Of a stretch of 64,000 nt of DNA, positions 41,866 to 51,246 are shown piece by piece. This DNA is from Kordia antarctica (lineage in GTDB: Bacteria; Bacteroidota; Bacteroidia; Flavobacteriales; Flavobacteriaceae), in the NCBI RefSeq assembly GCF_009901525.1, contig NZ_CP019288.1, forward strand, positions 5,113,501-5,177,500. The letters are read 5' to 3'. Position 1 is the stretch's first letter. Every line of letters starts with the position of its first letter. Both the position numbers and the translations under genes were made by a program. Under the pieces are notes generated by a model that searched no databases, was not told the DNA's origin, and was given only the letters and a program-made list of their open reading frames with translations.

Positions 41866-42292
41866 ATCTTATTTTTTAAATGTTATATTCAAAGTTAAGT
41901 TATATGGTATTGAGAACTTTACGGGATTCCGTATGTTTGTTTTTTTTTGCCAAGAATTCACAAATATTTCAATTTGTTTGTCGGCACAAGTTGAAAAAAT
42001 TTCGCTAGCGTGTGTGTCATTAAGAGGAGGAAACAACGAAGTAATCTGCTTGTCGAGAAACAGATTGCCACAAATTTTTGCAAAATTTTCGCAAGGACAG
42101 TAATGAACTATGTAGGTTACGATTTTATTTTTAAATCACTTTTACATTTTGAGTTTCAAAGCACTTCTCGATACAATTTTCTCCATTACATTACAAAAAT
42201 TACTCGAAGAGACGATTGTAATCGTCTAAGAAAGTCTAAGAATCTAAGAGCGACAGCAAGTCTAAGAAGTCCAACAATCCAAGAAGTCTATA
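41866..42292. other. Repeat-rich intergenic region
   Basis: 427 bases without a supported gene. From 42015 to 42108 lies a second copy of the palindromic element type (GTCATTAAGAGGAGG, GAAGTAATCTG, then CAGATTGCC and CAGTAATGAAC). At 42150-42207 is a CACTTCTCGATACAATTTTC...ACTCGAAG element similar to 52470-52562. A perfect 8-bp stem AGACGATT/AATCGTCT sits at 42210-42227, followed by AAGTCTAAGAA repeats to 42290. Confidence 0.6.
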
Positions 42293-42589
42293 TTATCTTA
42301 AAATCAACGTTTTAATCAAATCTTTGCCTATACTTTCATTCAGCAATCGAATGATTTTTTCTTTTCCGTAACTCAATTCTTCTCGTAAAACCGCAGAAGA
42401 TAACGAAACATGAAGCGTATCATTTTTAAGAATAACATTCGTCGTATATGTATTCACACCATTTCCCATCAATTTTGCCCAAGCATCACGCGCGTCAATT
42501 TTGTCCAAACCGTCTTCTAATCGGTGTTCCGAAACAAAATCTTTCAATACTTCGCTAATGGTTCTATGTTCAGTGTGTCTTTTCTTCAA
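42293..42589 (-). CDS. DUF721/DciA-like protein
   Basis: A 98-residue DUF721 protein. Conserved features: HRTISEVLKDFVSEHRLED at the N-terminus, then DAWAKLMGNGVNTYTT and LHVSLSSAVLREELSYGKEK, the usual KH-like DciA core. DciA proteins help load the replicative helicase in bacteria without DnaC; the role here is by family. It follows recF by 5 bases and is co-transcribed. Confidence 0.87.
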   Translation of the reverse strand: MKKRHTEHRTISEVLKDFVSEHRLEDGLDKIDARDAWAKLMGNGVNTYTTNVILKNDTLHVSLSSAVLREELSYGKEKIIRLLNESIGKDLIKTLILR

Positions 42590-42594
42590 AATAC

Positions 42595-43674
42595 TTATAA
42601 TTTAAAAATCTCGTATGATTGATGAATCTCTTTTACAATGGCTTCCGTTCTGTCTACATGCGTGTCGCTGATAAATAATTGTCCAAAATCGTCATGATTT
42701 ACTAACGACATTATTTGTGTCACACGTTCTTCATCCAATTTGTCAAAAATATCATCCAACAATAGAATAGGAGTGACGTTGACTAATTGCTTTATGAAAT
42801 CGAATTGCGCTAATTTTAAAGCAATTAGAAATGATTTTTGCTGTCCTTGACTTCCAAATTTCTTAATCGGATAGGTTTCTATCGCAAATAATAAATCGTC
42901 TTTGTGCGCGCCAACACTTGTATATTGCAATACTTTGTCTCTGGTTAAATTTTCTTCTAACAAAGATCGAAAATCTTTTTCATGTAATTGACTTTTATAA
43001 CTGATATTCACATTTTCTTTTTGGTTAGAAATTGCGTTGTAACGCGAAATAAAAATTGGCACAAACGCTTCTATAAACTTTCTGCGTTCAGCGTAAATTT
43101 TAGTACCTAAATCATGCAATTGATCGTTATAAATGCTAAGTGTGACGCCATCAAAAGTACTATTGAGCGCAAAATACTTCAATAACGAATTTCGTTGCGA
43201 CAGCACTTTATTGTAATTGATAAGGTTTTTTAAATAGTGCTTATTGGATTGCGAAATAACGCTGTCCATAAACTTTCTTCGTGTATCGCTTCCTTCGATA
43301 ATTAAATCGCGATCTGCTGGCGAAATAATCACTAATGGGATGAATCCGATGTGTTCTGACAGCTTATCGTAAGGTTTTCCGTTCCGTTTTACTATCTTTT
43401 TTTGTCCTTTCTTCAAAGAACAGATAATATTTTCGTCTCTTTCCGCTTTTTCGTAGGTACCATCCACTACGAAAAATTCTTCTCCGTGTTTAATGTTCTG
43501 TGAAGCCACAGGATTAAAATAACTTTTTCCGAACGATAAATGGTAAATAGCGTCTAACACGTTGGTTTTCCCAACTCCGTTATTCCCTACTAGACAATTT
43601 ACTTTAGGATTAAAATCAAAAGAATTCGTGTCAAAATTCTTATAATTGATCAATGATAATTTCTTTAAAAACAT
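42595..43674 (-). CDS. recF: DNA replication/repair protein RecF
   Basis: A 359-residue SMC-like ATPase that helps load RecA at gaps. It starts [20 protein letters not shown], with Walker A at [20 protein letters not shown], the signature region [18 protein letters not shown] and Walker [16 protein letters not shown]. The ATG at 43674 is chosen over a frame-extended start 17 codons upstream because RecF conservation begins there. It diverges from the TPR gene. Confidence 0.95.
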   Translation of the reverse strand: MFLKKLSLINYKNFDTNSFDFNPKVNCLVGNNGVGKTNVLDAIYHLSFGKSYFNPVASQNIKHGEEFFVVDGTYEKAERDENIICSLKKGQKKIVKRNGKPYDKLSEHIGFIPLVIISPADRDLIIEGSDTRRKFMDSVISQSNKHYLKNLINYNKVLSQRNSLLKYFALNSTFDGVTLSIYNDQLHDLGTKIYAERRKFIEAFVPIFISRYNAISNQKENVNISYKSQLHEKDFRSLLEENLTRDKVLQYTSVGAHKDDLLFAIETYPIKKFGSQGQQKSFLIALKLAQFDFIKQLVNVTPILLLDDIFDKLDEERVTQIMSLVNHDDFGQLFISDTHVDRTEAIVKEIHQSYEIFKL

Positions 43675-43756
43675 GAAAATAGTAGCGTCATTACAATAAA
43701 AATGCAAATTATTGAAAAATAACAAATAAATAAGCTTTTAATTCTCTTAAAAATTT

Positions 43757-43764
43757 TATTTTTG
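43757..43764 (+). promoter_or_regulatory. Candidate -7 box (TATTTTTG) of the TPR gene
   Basis: Exact TAnnTTTG match 21 bases before the ATG at 43785; no TTTG at the usual upstream spacing. Confidence 0.4.
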
Positions 43765-43784
43765 CGCTCATTAATATACAATTT

Positions 43785-44600
43785 ATGGCAACTTATAAGA
43801 AAAGAGGATATAAAGTTAAAACTAAAGAAGATAAAGAGAAAGATGTTTCTGCTGAACAATTAGATAGTACAACAGCAGAAGTCTTTAATACTTTAGATGA
43901 AACTGCGTCCAAAACGGAAGAATGGGTAGCAAAAAATCAAAAATATATCTTTATCGGTATTGGTGCGATTGCTTTTGTCCTTTTAGGATACTTAGTGTAT
44001 AGCAAAGTATTTGCTGCACCAAAAGAAGCAGAAGCTGCAAACGAAGTATTTAAAGCAAATTCATATTTCGATCAAGCAATTAATGTAAATGTAAACGATC
44101 AACTGTTAAAAGGAATTGCAACAAGAGATTCTTTATTTACATTAGCATTGAATGGTGGAGAAGGAAAGTTCGGATATTTGAACATCATTTCTGAATATCC
44201 AGGTACAAATGCAGCGAACTTAGCAAATTATAGTGCTGGAATTGCATATTTAAACTTAAATGAATACAAATTAGCAATCAAGCATTTACAAGAGTTTTCA
44301 TCTGATGATATTATTATCGGAGCGAAAGCGAAAGGTGCTATTGGAGATGCATTTGCACAGTTAGGGCAACAAGAAGACGCTTTAGCACATTATGAAAAAG
44401 CATTTAAGCACAGCGCAAATGATGCAACAACACCAACCTATTTGTTAAAAGCTGGAGTTACGGCTTTAGATTTAGGCGAAGCAGGAAAAGCTTTAGGTTA
44501 TTTCAATAGAATTGAAAATGAATATGAGAGCTTTAAGAATACAGCAGACGGAAAAATGCTAGATATTTATATAGGAAAAGCAGAAGCTTTGAAAAAATAA
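43785..44600 (+). CDS. TPR membrane protein, YfgM-like
   Basis: A 271-residue protein with a charged cytosolic N-terminus (about 1-48), one membrane segment (YIFIGIGAIAFVLLGYLVYS, about 54-73) and a periplasmic helical part with TPR units, e.g. ANYSAGIAYLNLNEYKLAIK, AFAQLGQQEDALAHYEKAF and AGVTALDLGEAGKALGYFNR. YfgM-like proteins work with SecYEG-associated chaperones. ribH begins one base after its stop, so the two form an operon. Confidence 0.87.
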   Translation: MATYKKRGYKVKTKEDKEKDVSAEQLDSTTAEVFNTLDETASKTEEWVAKNQKYIFIGIGAIAFVLLGYLVYSKVFAAPKEAEAANEVFKANSYFDQAINVNVNDQLLKGIATRDSLFTLALNGGEGKFGYLNIISEYPGTNAANLANYSAGIAYLNLNEYKLAIKHLQEFSSDDIIIGAKAKGAIGDAFAQLGQQEDALAHYEKAFKHSANDATTPTYLLKAGVTALDLGEAGKALGYFNRIENEYESFKNTADGKMLDIYIGKAEALKK

Positions 44601-44601
44601 T

Positions 44602-45087
44602 ATGGCAACAGTAAATAAAAATTTATCTACTTACGATAAAGCTACAATCCCAAATGCGAAAAATTTTCGATTTGGGATTGTTGTTTCTGAGTGGAACGAG
44701 AATATTACCGAAGGACTTTGTAAAGGCGCAATTGCTGCATTAACAGAGAATGGAGTTACAGAAGCTAACATTATCCGTTGGAATGTTCCAGGAAGCTACG
44801 AATTGGTGTATGGAGCAAAACATATGCAGAAAACGCAAGAAGTAGATGCTATTATTGCGATTGGAAGCGTGATTCAAGGAGAAACGAAACACTTTGATTT
44901 TGTATGTAGCGCAACTGCACACGGAATTAAAGACTTGAATGTAAACTCAGATATTCCTGTAATTTTTTGTGTGTTGACAGATAATACGTTGCAACAAGCA
45001 ATTGATCGTTCTGGAGGAATTCATGGAAATAAAGGAATTGAAGCGGCAATTGCAGCTATTAAAATGGCAGCATTGCGAACCTTTTAA
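44602..45087 (+). CDS. ribH: 6,7-dimethyl-8-ribityllumazine synthase
   Basis: A 161-residue RibH, condensing the ribitylaminouracil and dihydroxybutanone phosphate precursors in riboflavin synthesis. Motifs: FGIVVSEWNENIT, WNVPGSYELVYGAKHM, AIIAIGSVIQGETKHFDFVC (with the catalytic-region His) and PVIFCVLTDNTLQQAIDRSG. Length is typical of the capsid-forming subunit. Linked to the TPR gene in flavobacteria. Confidence 0.96.
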   Translation: MATVNKNLSTYDKATIPNAKNFRFGIVVSEWNENITEGLCKGAIAALTENGVTEANIIRWNVPGSYELVYGAKHMQKTQEVDAIIAIGSVIQGETKHFDFVCSATAHGIKDLNVNSDIPVIFCVLTDNTLQQAIDRSGGIHGNKGIEAAIAAIKMAALRTF

Positions 45088-45114
45088 TTAAGATTCTTTT
45101 CAAAAAAATATATA

Positions 45115-45149
45115 AACCGTTAAGGAAATTAATTCTTTAACGGCTTTTT
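45115..45149 (+). terminator. Terminator after ribH
   Basis: AACCGTTAAGGAA and TTCTTTAACGG pair with one mismatch, followed by CTTTTT. Confidence 0.75.
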
Positions 45150-45157
45150 GCATTCTA

Positions 45158-45178
45158 ATCCTGAACTTGATTCAGGAT
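45158..45178. repeat. REP-like palindrome
   Basis: A perfect 8-bp stem ATCCTGAA/TTCAGGAT with loop CTTGA. This CCTGAACTTGATTCAGG type is a common dispersed bacterial palindrome. Confidence 0.6.
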
Positions 45179-45245
45179 CTTTCACTCGTTGACTGAGCAT
45201 TATTGAAATTTAAATATATTTTGATTAAAAATACCTAGCGTGTTG

Positions 45246-45812
45246 CTATTCTTCTTCGTTAGAATTTTCTATTTCTGGAAGTTTAAAAAAGCTAAATGCG
45301 GAACTTCCGTAGTTTTTAGAAAAGTTAAAGTTTGCTACATCTTCCAATTTGGTCTCTTTGGCGTGTTCTATAATTAGAAAACCATCTTGTAAAAGTAATT
45401 CTCTCTCAAATATAATTTCTGTAATACGCACAAATTGTTCTTTGGTAAACGCATATGGTGGATCTGCGAATATAACATCCGATTGAAGACGCGTTCGTTC
45501 TAAAAACTTATAAACGTCGCTTTTAATCGCTGTAATATCTAGTTCAAAAGCTGTCGCCGTTTTTTTAATAAAACTTACACAACCGTAATCGCCATCAACT
45601 GCAGTAATCGTTTCAGTTCCGCGCGAAGCAAATTCGTAACTAATATTTCCAGTTCCAGCAAATAAATCCAATACGCTGATTTCATGAAAATAAAAATGAT
45701 TATTTAAAATGTTGAAAAGTGATTCTTTAGCCATATCTGTCGTAGGTCGTACAGGTAGCTTTTTTGGAGCAGTGATTCTTCTTCCTTTATGTTTTCCTGA
45801 AATAATTCGCAT
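45246..45812 (-). CDS. rsmD: 16S rRNA (guanine966-N2)-methyltransferase
   Basis: A 188-residue RsmD-family enzyme. Motifs: MRIISGKHKGRRI and RPTTDMAKESLFNIL at the N-terminus, SAM motif I in VLDLFAGTGNISYEFASRG, and the catalytic DPPY in VIFADPPYAF. It modifies 16S rRNA G966 in small-subunit assembly. It is directly next to the DUF3822 gene, as usual in flavobacteria. Confidence 0.95.
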   Translation of the reverse strand: MRIISGKHKGRRITAPKKLPVRPTTDMAKESLFNILNNHFYFHEISVLDLFAGTGNISYEFASRGTETITAVDGDYGCVSFIKKTATAFELDITAIKSDVYKFLERTRLQSDVIFADPPYAFTKEQFVRITEIIFERELLLQDGFLIIEHAKETKLEDVANFNFSKNYGSSAFSFFKLPEIENSNEEE

Positions 45813-46649
45813 CTAAAAATTTGTTAGTAAGGTGAAATTACGGTGACTTTCTGGTTTTTCAATATGTTCATTGAAATTGAATGGATACTTTTTTTTCAGA
45901 AAATCCACATTGCGCACATATGTATACGTAACGGTGTATAAAACATCTTCTTTAGAAACATCGCCTAAAAAGTAAAGTTGAAGCGTATCTGTGTTCAATC
46001 CTAATTGTTCTATCGTAAAAAGTAAATAGTAAATAAAATCTTCTGAAGTTGAGTATTCGAAAGCATTGTAAAAGAGTAGTTTTTTGTTTTGGATGATACA
46101 AATTTCAAATTGTTCCTTCTGAACATGCACATATACGGTAGCTTCTTCGGTATTCGTTGATAGTTGAAAAATATTCTCTATCAATACTGTAGCAAAATGT
46201 TTATACGTAAATGAACCGTATTTCTCAAAAAACAGATTGTTGATATTTACATACGGAATATACACATTTACCATGTCGTTATTCGTGATCACATCAAATG
46301 TAATATAATCGTTTGGTAAAATTTTGGTATTGTATTTTAGGTAATCTGCGAGGTTTTTATCAGAAAACAAAGGCTTTGGTACAAACGTCGATAAGGTATT
46401 GATATGACTCACCGTAACGGCTTGAAACGGCTGATTTAGTAGCTCTGAATGTTGCTCAAATATAGCATTTACTTCAGTTTCTAATTGCAGCGGATTTGTT
46501 ACAGCTGTAAATTGAAAATGACGAAGCTCCGTAATTTCATTTTCAATTGTATGTAGGATACAAAAAGAAAGTCCATTCAGTGAAACCTGAATGGACAACT
46601 TTTGATATTCTGGTTGATTATTATTTTTTCTTTTTGCTTTCAATTTCAT
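45813..46649 (-). CDS. DUF3822 family protein
   Basis: About 278 residues. A typical DUF3822 start region is KLSIQVSLNGLSFCILHT, and later segments such as LADYLKYNTKILPNDYITFD, VYIPYVNINNLFFEKYGSFT and FYNAFEYSTSEDFIYYLLFT fit an actin-like ASKHA-type ATPase fold, for which function is unknown. The start is uncertain: ATGs at 46649 and 46676 both lie inside the end of the upstream gene. Between that gene and rsmD, all on the minus strand. Confidence 0.85.
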   Translation of the reverse strand: MKLKAKRKNNNQPEYQKLSIQVSLNGLSFCILHTIENEITELRHFQFTAVTNPLQLETEVNAIFEQHSELLNQPFQAVTVSHINTLSTFVPKPLFSDKNLADYLKYNTKILPNDYITFDVITNNDMVNVYIPYVNINNLFFEKYGSFTYKHFATVLIENIFQLSTNTEEATVYVHVQKEQFEICIIQNKKLLFYNAFEYSTSEDFIYYLLFTIEQLGLNTDTLQLYFLGDVSKEDVLYTVTYTYVRNVDFLKKKYPFNFNEHIEKPESHRNFTLLTNF

Positions 46650-47484
46650 AGCTTGTTGGCCAGTTTCCGCTATCACTTACTTTATCAAGCGATCCAACGA
46701 AAATTTCTTTTCCATCAACTTGATCTACAGAAATGACTCTAGTTTCTTGTCTTAACAAGTCTTTATCTAAATCGTATAATACAAGAGTTTTATCCACAGA
46801 AACTTTAAATACTGGTGCTGTATAGCCATTCACAATAATAGAATCAACTTTCATTGTAAACTCCTGTTGGTCATTCTTCGCATACGGAACAAATTTCATT
46901 TTCTTATAACGATCAGTTCCTTTAAATAATGAATCTCTTACAGGTTCAAAACTTAAGGTATCAAGAATTACTTCTTCTTTTAGCTTATCAATTTTATAAA
47001 CTTTATCAAAATACGTATAACTTGTATCTCTTTTTTCTACAATTGCAAACTGAGCAGTTTCTATAAAATTCTCTAAAGCTGTAAAATCTTTAGCATAATT
47101 TCCAGTAATTGTTTTGTGTGCTAATTGCGAATCTCTAATATCTTTCAAATTATGGATAACCGCACTATAGCGTTTTTCTTTTTCCTGCTTAAACTCAACA
47201 GGCGCCATAATTGACATATAAATCTTAAATCCGAAAAATACAGATGCTAACAAAAATACGATTGAAAATATGGGTCTCACTTTTCGTGGAACCTTTTTTT
47301 CAATTAAGATTAACAGTCCTATAGCTACAATTAAGGCTACGACTAAAATAATTGGAGTTTTCAATGCTTGGAATGAACCTTTTTCAACTACTTCTGCATT
47401 TTGGGCTATAGATAAAGCCGGTAGAAGTAAAAAAGCGGTTACGAATGATAAGACTAAATTGAATTTTTGTTTTACGTGTTTCAT
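46621..47484 (-). CDS. Conserved membrane protein of unknown function
   Basis: A 287-residue protein with a signal-like N-terminus (LVLSFVTAFLLLPALSIAQ), two more membrane segments (about 43-62 and 71-92) and a periplasmic domain of about 190 residues. The latter is charged and beta-rich (IRDSQLAHKTITGNYAKDFT, YDLDKDLLRQETRVISVDQV). I do not recognise a named family. It is consistently ahead of DUF3822-rsmD in flavobacteria as far as I recall, and overlaps the next gene. Confidence 0.75.
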   Translation of the reverse strand: MKHVKQKFNLVLSFVTAFLLLPALSIAQNAEVVEKGSFQALKTPIILVVALIVAIGLLILIEKKVPRKVRPIFSIVFLLASVFFGFKIYMSIMAPVEFKQEKEKRYSAVIHNLKDIRDSQLAHKTITGNYAKDFTALENFIETAQFAIVEKRDTSYTYFDKVYKIDKLKEEVILDTLSFEPVRDSLFKGTDRYKKMKFVPYAKNDQQEFTMKVDSIIVNGYTAPVFKVSVDKTLVLYDLDKDLLRQETRVISVDQVDGKEIFVGSLDKVSDSGNWPTSYEIESKKKK

Positions 47485-47674
47485 CTCTATTAAGAATAGT
47501 TTAATTTTAAGAACATCAATATACGCAAATCTACAATTTTTTTTGAATCGTAAAAGTATTTCATCAAAAAAAGCATTTTATATCTATAAATAATCAAATC
47601 ATAGGCAATCATTCGATTTACTTTTCTACTTTCGTCATAAAATATTGAGTAAAAAGACGATAATTACTACAATT

Positions 47675-49099
47675 ATGGATGCAACTACGTTTTACAAGTT
47701 ATTGAAAAGTAAATTTCCACACGAAGTTACGCTCAAACAAGATGTAGTTTTACATAAACTTTCCGAATTTATTTATGGCGATGATAAAGATGCGTTGTTT
47801 CTTTTAAAAGGATATGCCGGAACAGGAAAAACAACAACTATTGGTACATTAGTTACGCATTTATGGAATACCAAAAAGAAATCGGTATTATTAGCGCCAA
47901 CAGGTCGCGCGGCAAAAGTAATCAGTAATTACTCCAAACAACAAGCACACACAATTCATCGAAAAATATACTTTCCTAAAAAAGATAAAGGCGGCGGCGT
48001 AAGTTTTGTGTTGCAACCAAACAAACATCGGGACACGATATTTATTGTAGATGAAGCTTCTATGATTCCCGATTCGCCAAGCGATTCCAAACTATTTGAA
48101 AATGGTTCGTTGTTAGATGATCTAATAATGTACGTCTACTCAGGTCATAATTGTAAATTAATTTTAATTGGAGATACCGCACAGTTGCCGCCTGTAAAAC
48201 TAGATTTAAGTCCAGCGTTGGACGAACGTACATTAGAACTAAATTACGATAAAAACGTTACTGTCATTGAGTTAGATGAAGTTGTGCGTCAAGATGCAGA
48301 TTCTGGAATTTTAGTAAACGCGACAAACTTGCGTGAACAATTACGTGACGAATTTTACGCTGAGTTTAAATTTCAACTCTCCAATTTTCCAGATATTGTT
48401 CGGTTAATTGATGGCTATGAAATTCAAGATGCGATTAGCGATTCGTATTCCGATGACGGAAAAGAAGACATGGCAATTATTGTACGATCTAACAAAAGAG
48501 CCAACATTTACAATCAGCAAATTCGAAATCGCATCTTATTTAATGAAAATGAATTGTCTGCGGGCGATTATTTAATGGTTGTTAAAAACAATTATTTCTG
48601 GTTGCCACCAACTTCCGAAGCAGGATTTATTGCAAATGGCGATATTATTGAAGTATTAGAGATTTTTTCGATTAAAGAATTATATGGTTTTCGCTTTGCA
48701 GAAGTAAACGTACGAATGGTCGATTATCCAAATCAAATACCACTAGAAACGGTTTTGCTATTGGATACAATTAATGCAGAAACACCAGCATTACCGTATG
48801 AAGATGGAAACCGATTGTATCAAGAAGTCATGAACGATTACGCAGATGAAACTTCGAAATATAAAAAATTTCTAAAAGTAAAAGGCAACAAATTTTTCAA
48901 TGCATTACAAGTAAAATTTAGTTACGCCATAACCTGTCACAAATCGCAAGGTGGACAATGGAAAACAGTATTCATTGAGCAACCATATTTACCAAACGGC
49001 GTTGGAAAAGAATATATGCGATGGTTGTACACAGCAATGACACGTGCCGAAGAAAAATTATATCTCATCGGTTTTTCTGATGAATTCTTTGTAGAATAA
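47675..49099 (+). CDS. RecD-like ATP-dependent helicase
   Basis: A 474-residue SF1B helicase. Walker A is LKGYAGTGKTTTIGTL, motif Ia region VLLAPTGRAAKV, Walker B FIVDEASMI, motif III LILIGDTAQLPPV, and the C-terminal UvrD_C_2 part has YAITCHKSQGGQWKTVFIEQ and RWLYTAMTRAEEKLYLIG. It lacks the N-terminal RecD/RecD2 regions, so it is the short form common in Bacteroidota. It likely acts in DNA repair. The ATG at 47675 is preferred over a TTG ten codons upstream. Confidence 0.9.
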   Translation: MDATTFYKLLKSKFPHEVTLKQDVVLHKLSEFIYGDDKDALFLLKGYAGTGKTTTIGTLVTHLWNTKKKSVLLAPTGRAAKVISNYSKQQAHTIHRKIYFPKKDKGGGVSFVLQPNKHRDTIFIVDEASMIPDSPSDSKLFENGSLLDDLIMYVYSGHNCKLILIGDTAQLPPVKLDLSPALDERTLELNYDKNVTVIELDEVVRQDADSGILVNATNLREQLRDEFYAEFKFQLSNFPDIVRLIDGYEIQDAISDSYSDDGKEDMAIIVRSNKRANIYNQQIRNRILFNENELSAGDYLMVVKNNYFWLPPTSEAGFIANGDIIEVLEIFSIKELYGFRFAEVNVRMVDYPNQIPLETVLLLDTINAETPALPYEDGNRLYQEVMNDYADETSKYKKFLKVKGNKFFNALQVKFSYAITCHKSQGGQWKTVFIEQPYLPNGVGKEYMRWLYTAMTRAEEKLYLIGFSDEFFVE

Positions 49100-49159
49100 T
49101 TAAAAAATTCTGTGTTAATTTAAAATAATTGTATTTTTGAGATCATAAAAGCAACACAT

Positions 49160-49888
49160 TTGAAAATTATAGCAATGATTCCGGCTCGATATGCAGCTTC
49201 TCGATTTCCTGGGAAGCTCATGCAAGACTTGAACGGAAAAACCGTCATTACCCGAACGTATGAAGCAACTGTAGCTACCGGACTTTTTGAAGAAGTATAC
49301 GTAGTAACGGATAGTGACGTAATTCGTGAAGAAATCATCAGCAATGGCGGAAAAGTCATCATGAGTCAAAAACAGCACGAATCTGGAAGCGATCGTATTG
49401 CGGAAGCTGTACAAAATGTGGAAGTTGATATTGTAATCAATGTGCAAGGCGATGAACCTTTTACCGAAAAAGAAAGTCTGGAAAAAGTAATCAATGTTTT
49501 TTATAAAGATCCAAACAAAGAAATAGATTTGGCTTCATTAATGGTGCAAATCAAAGATTGGGACGAAATCAAAAATCCGAATACGGTGAAAGTCATTGTA
49601 GATCAACGAAACTTTGCATTATACTTTTCACGTTCACCAATTCCATATCCTAGAGACGAAAATGCAGGCGCGAAATATTATAAACACAAAGGCATTTATG
49701 CGTTTCGCAAACAAGCATTGCTAGATTTTTATGAATTGCCAATGAAATCCTTGGAAGCTACTGAAAAAATTGAATGCATTCGCTATTTAGAATTTGGGAA
49801 GAAAATAAAAATGGTAGAAACTACGATAGAAGGCGTAGAAATTGATACACCAGAAGATTTAGAACGCGCAAAGAAACAATGGAAATAA
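49160..49888 (+). CDS. kdsB: 3-deoxy-manno-octulosonate cytidylyltransferase
   Basis: A 242-residue KdsB, activating Kdo (or 8-amino-Kdo) with CTP for lipid A core assembly. Motifs: [38 protein letters not shown] and [14 protein letters not shown]. The TTG start at 49160 is preferred because it restores the usual [10 protein letters not shown] start; an ATG five codons later is possible. The HAD gene overlaps its end by 10 bases. The nearby kdnB suggests its natural substrate may be 8-amino-8-deoxy-Kdo. Confidence 0.94.
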   Translation: MKIIAMIPARYAASRFPGKLMQDLNGKTVITRTYEATVATGLFEEVYVVTDSDVIREEIISNGGKVIMSQKQHESGSDRIAEAVQNVEVDIVINVQGDEPFTEKESLEKVINVFYKDPNKEIDLASLMVQIKDWDEIKNPNTVKVIVDQRNFALYFSRSPIPYPRDENAGAKYYKHKGIYAFRKQALLDFYELPMKSLEATEKIECIRYLEFGKKIKMVETTIEGVEIDTPEDLERAKKQWK

Positions 49889-50577
49889 ACTACGATACAA
49901 TAAAAGTGATTGCTTTTGATGCCGATGATACACTTTGGGTAAACGAAACCTATTTCAGAGATGTAGAACATAAATTTGCGCAATTGTTATCCGCATACGA
50001 AACCGAAAACACGATTGATCAAGAATTATTCAAGTTGGAAATGAAAAATCTTCCGATTTACGGATACGGAATTAAAGGTTTTGTGTTGTCTATGGTTGAA
50101 AGTGCTATTGAACTTTCCAACGGGAAAATTTCAAACAAAGTACTTTCCGAAATCATCGAATTAGGCAAAGAAATGATTGAAATGCCAGTAGAATTATTGG
50201 ATGGAATTGAAGAAGTATTAGAACAATTAAGCAAAAAGTACAGATTATTAGTCTTAACGAAAGGCGATTTGCTCGACCAAGAACGCAAGCTTGAAAAATC
50301 TGGCTTGACCAAATATTTTCATCATGTAGAAGTGATGAGCGATAAAAAAGAAAAAAATTACACAGATTTGTTACAGCATTTAGAAATAGATGTAAACGAA
50401 TTTTTAATGATTGGCAACTCACTAAAATCAGACGTTTTGCCAATTGTAAACATAGGAGGAAAGGCGATTCATGTACCATTTCACACGACTTGGCAACATG
50501 AAACAGTTTTACCAAATGAAGAATCTGACGAATATATTGTTGTAAAAAATATTGTTGAAGTGTTAAACTATTTGTAG
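49879..50577 (+). CDS. HAD family hydrolase
   Basis: A 232-residue haloacid dehalogenase-like phosphatase. Motif I is AFDADDTLW (nucleophile and acid Asp), motif [10 protein letters not shown], a Lys segment [10 protein letters not shown], and the acidic motif IV in [11 protein letters not shown]. An alpha-helical cap lies between motifs I and II. Family members are diverse small-molecule phosphatases. It overlaps kdsB by 10 bases and its stop overlaps the next GTG, so it is part of a tightly coupled unit. Confidence 0.88.
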   Translation: MEINYDTIKVIAFDADDTLWVNETYFRDVEHKFAQLLSAYETENTIDQELFKLEMKNLPIYGYGIKGFVLSMVESAIELSNGKISNKVLSEIIELGKEMIEMPVELLDGIEEVLEQLSKKYRLLVLTKGDLLDQERKLEKSGLTKYFHHVEVMSDKKEKNYTDLLQHLEIDVNEFLMIGNSLKSDVLPIVNIGGKAIHVPFHTTWQHETVLPNEESDEYIVVKNIVEVLNYL

Positions 50578-51200
50578 TGAAGAAGTTAAATGTACACACA
50601 TGGAATCGTAGAAAACATTTTGAGTTTTTCAATACGTTTCAAGATCCATTTTTTGCAGTTGCTGCGCCAATGAATGTAACGAAAGCACATGAATTTGCAA
50701 AAGCTTCTGGAAACAGCTTTTTTGCAGTCTATTTGCACGATTGTATGAAAGCAATCAATGAAGTGGAAGCGTTTCGATATCGGATTGAAAATGATACTGA
50801 AGTTGTGATTCATGAGGCAATTCACGCGTCAGCGACGATTATGCGACCTGACAAAACATTTGGTTTTTCGTTCATTGATTATGATGTGAATTTTGAAAAA
50901 TTTAGGAAAAACATAGAAGCTGAAAAAGAACGAATTATCAATTCAGACGACTTGTTTCCGCCAAAAAATAGTGAAGATTGTATCTATGTTTCAGCGTTGC
51001 CTTGGGCAAGTTTTACAGGACATAAAGAGCCGTTTCACGGAAGAAAAGAATCGGTTCCAAGAATAGCTTTCAGTAAAATGGAAGTAGAGAAAACAAAGAA
51101 AAAAATGACGGTTTCAATATCGGTAAATCACGCATTGATGGATGGCTATCATGTAGGACAGTTTACCGAAAAGTTTCAAGAATATTTGTTGAAACACTAA
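50577..51200 (+). CDS. Chloramphenicol acetyltransferase-like acyltransferase
   Basis: A 207-residue protein of the CAT (type A) fold. It opens WNRRKHFEFFNTFQDPFFAV, a typical CAT N-terminus, and the catalytic His is H185 in NHALMDGYHV (the HxxxDG motif). The GTG start overlaps the HAD stop (TAGTG). Members in environmental Bacteroidota are often not antibiotic resistance enzymes; in this kdsB-kdnB setting an endogenous acyl acceptor is possible but unproven. Confidence 0.85.
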   Translation: MKKLNVHTWNRRKHFEFFNTFQDPFFAVAAPMNVTKAHEFAKASGNSFFAVYLHDCMKAINEVEAFRYRIENDTEVVIHEAIHASATIMRPDKTFGFSFIDYDVNFEKFRKNIEAEKERIINSDDLFPPKNSEDCIYVSALPWASFTGHKEPFHGRKESVPRIAFSKMEVEKTKKKMTVSISVNHALMDGYHVGQFTEKFQEYLLKH

Positions 51201-51246
51201 AGAAACTATCATAATATTTATATTTACACTATTAAACTAACAAACT

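Noticed and set aside
42010-42315. A 101-codon forward frame
   Set aside because: It lies wholly in palindromic and dispersed repeats and overlaps the real dciA-like gene at its end; composition is not protein-like.
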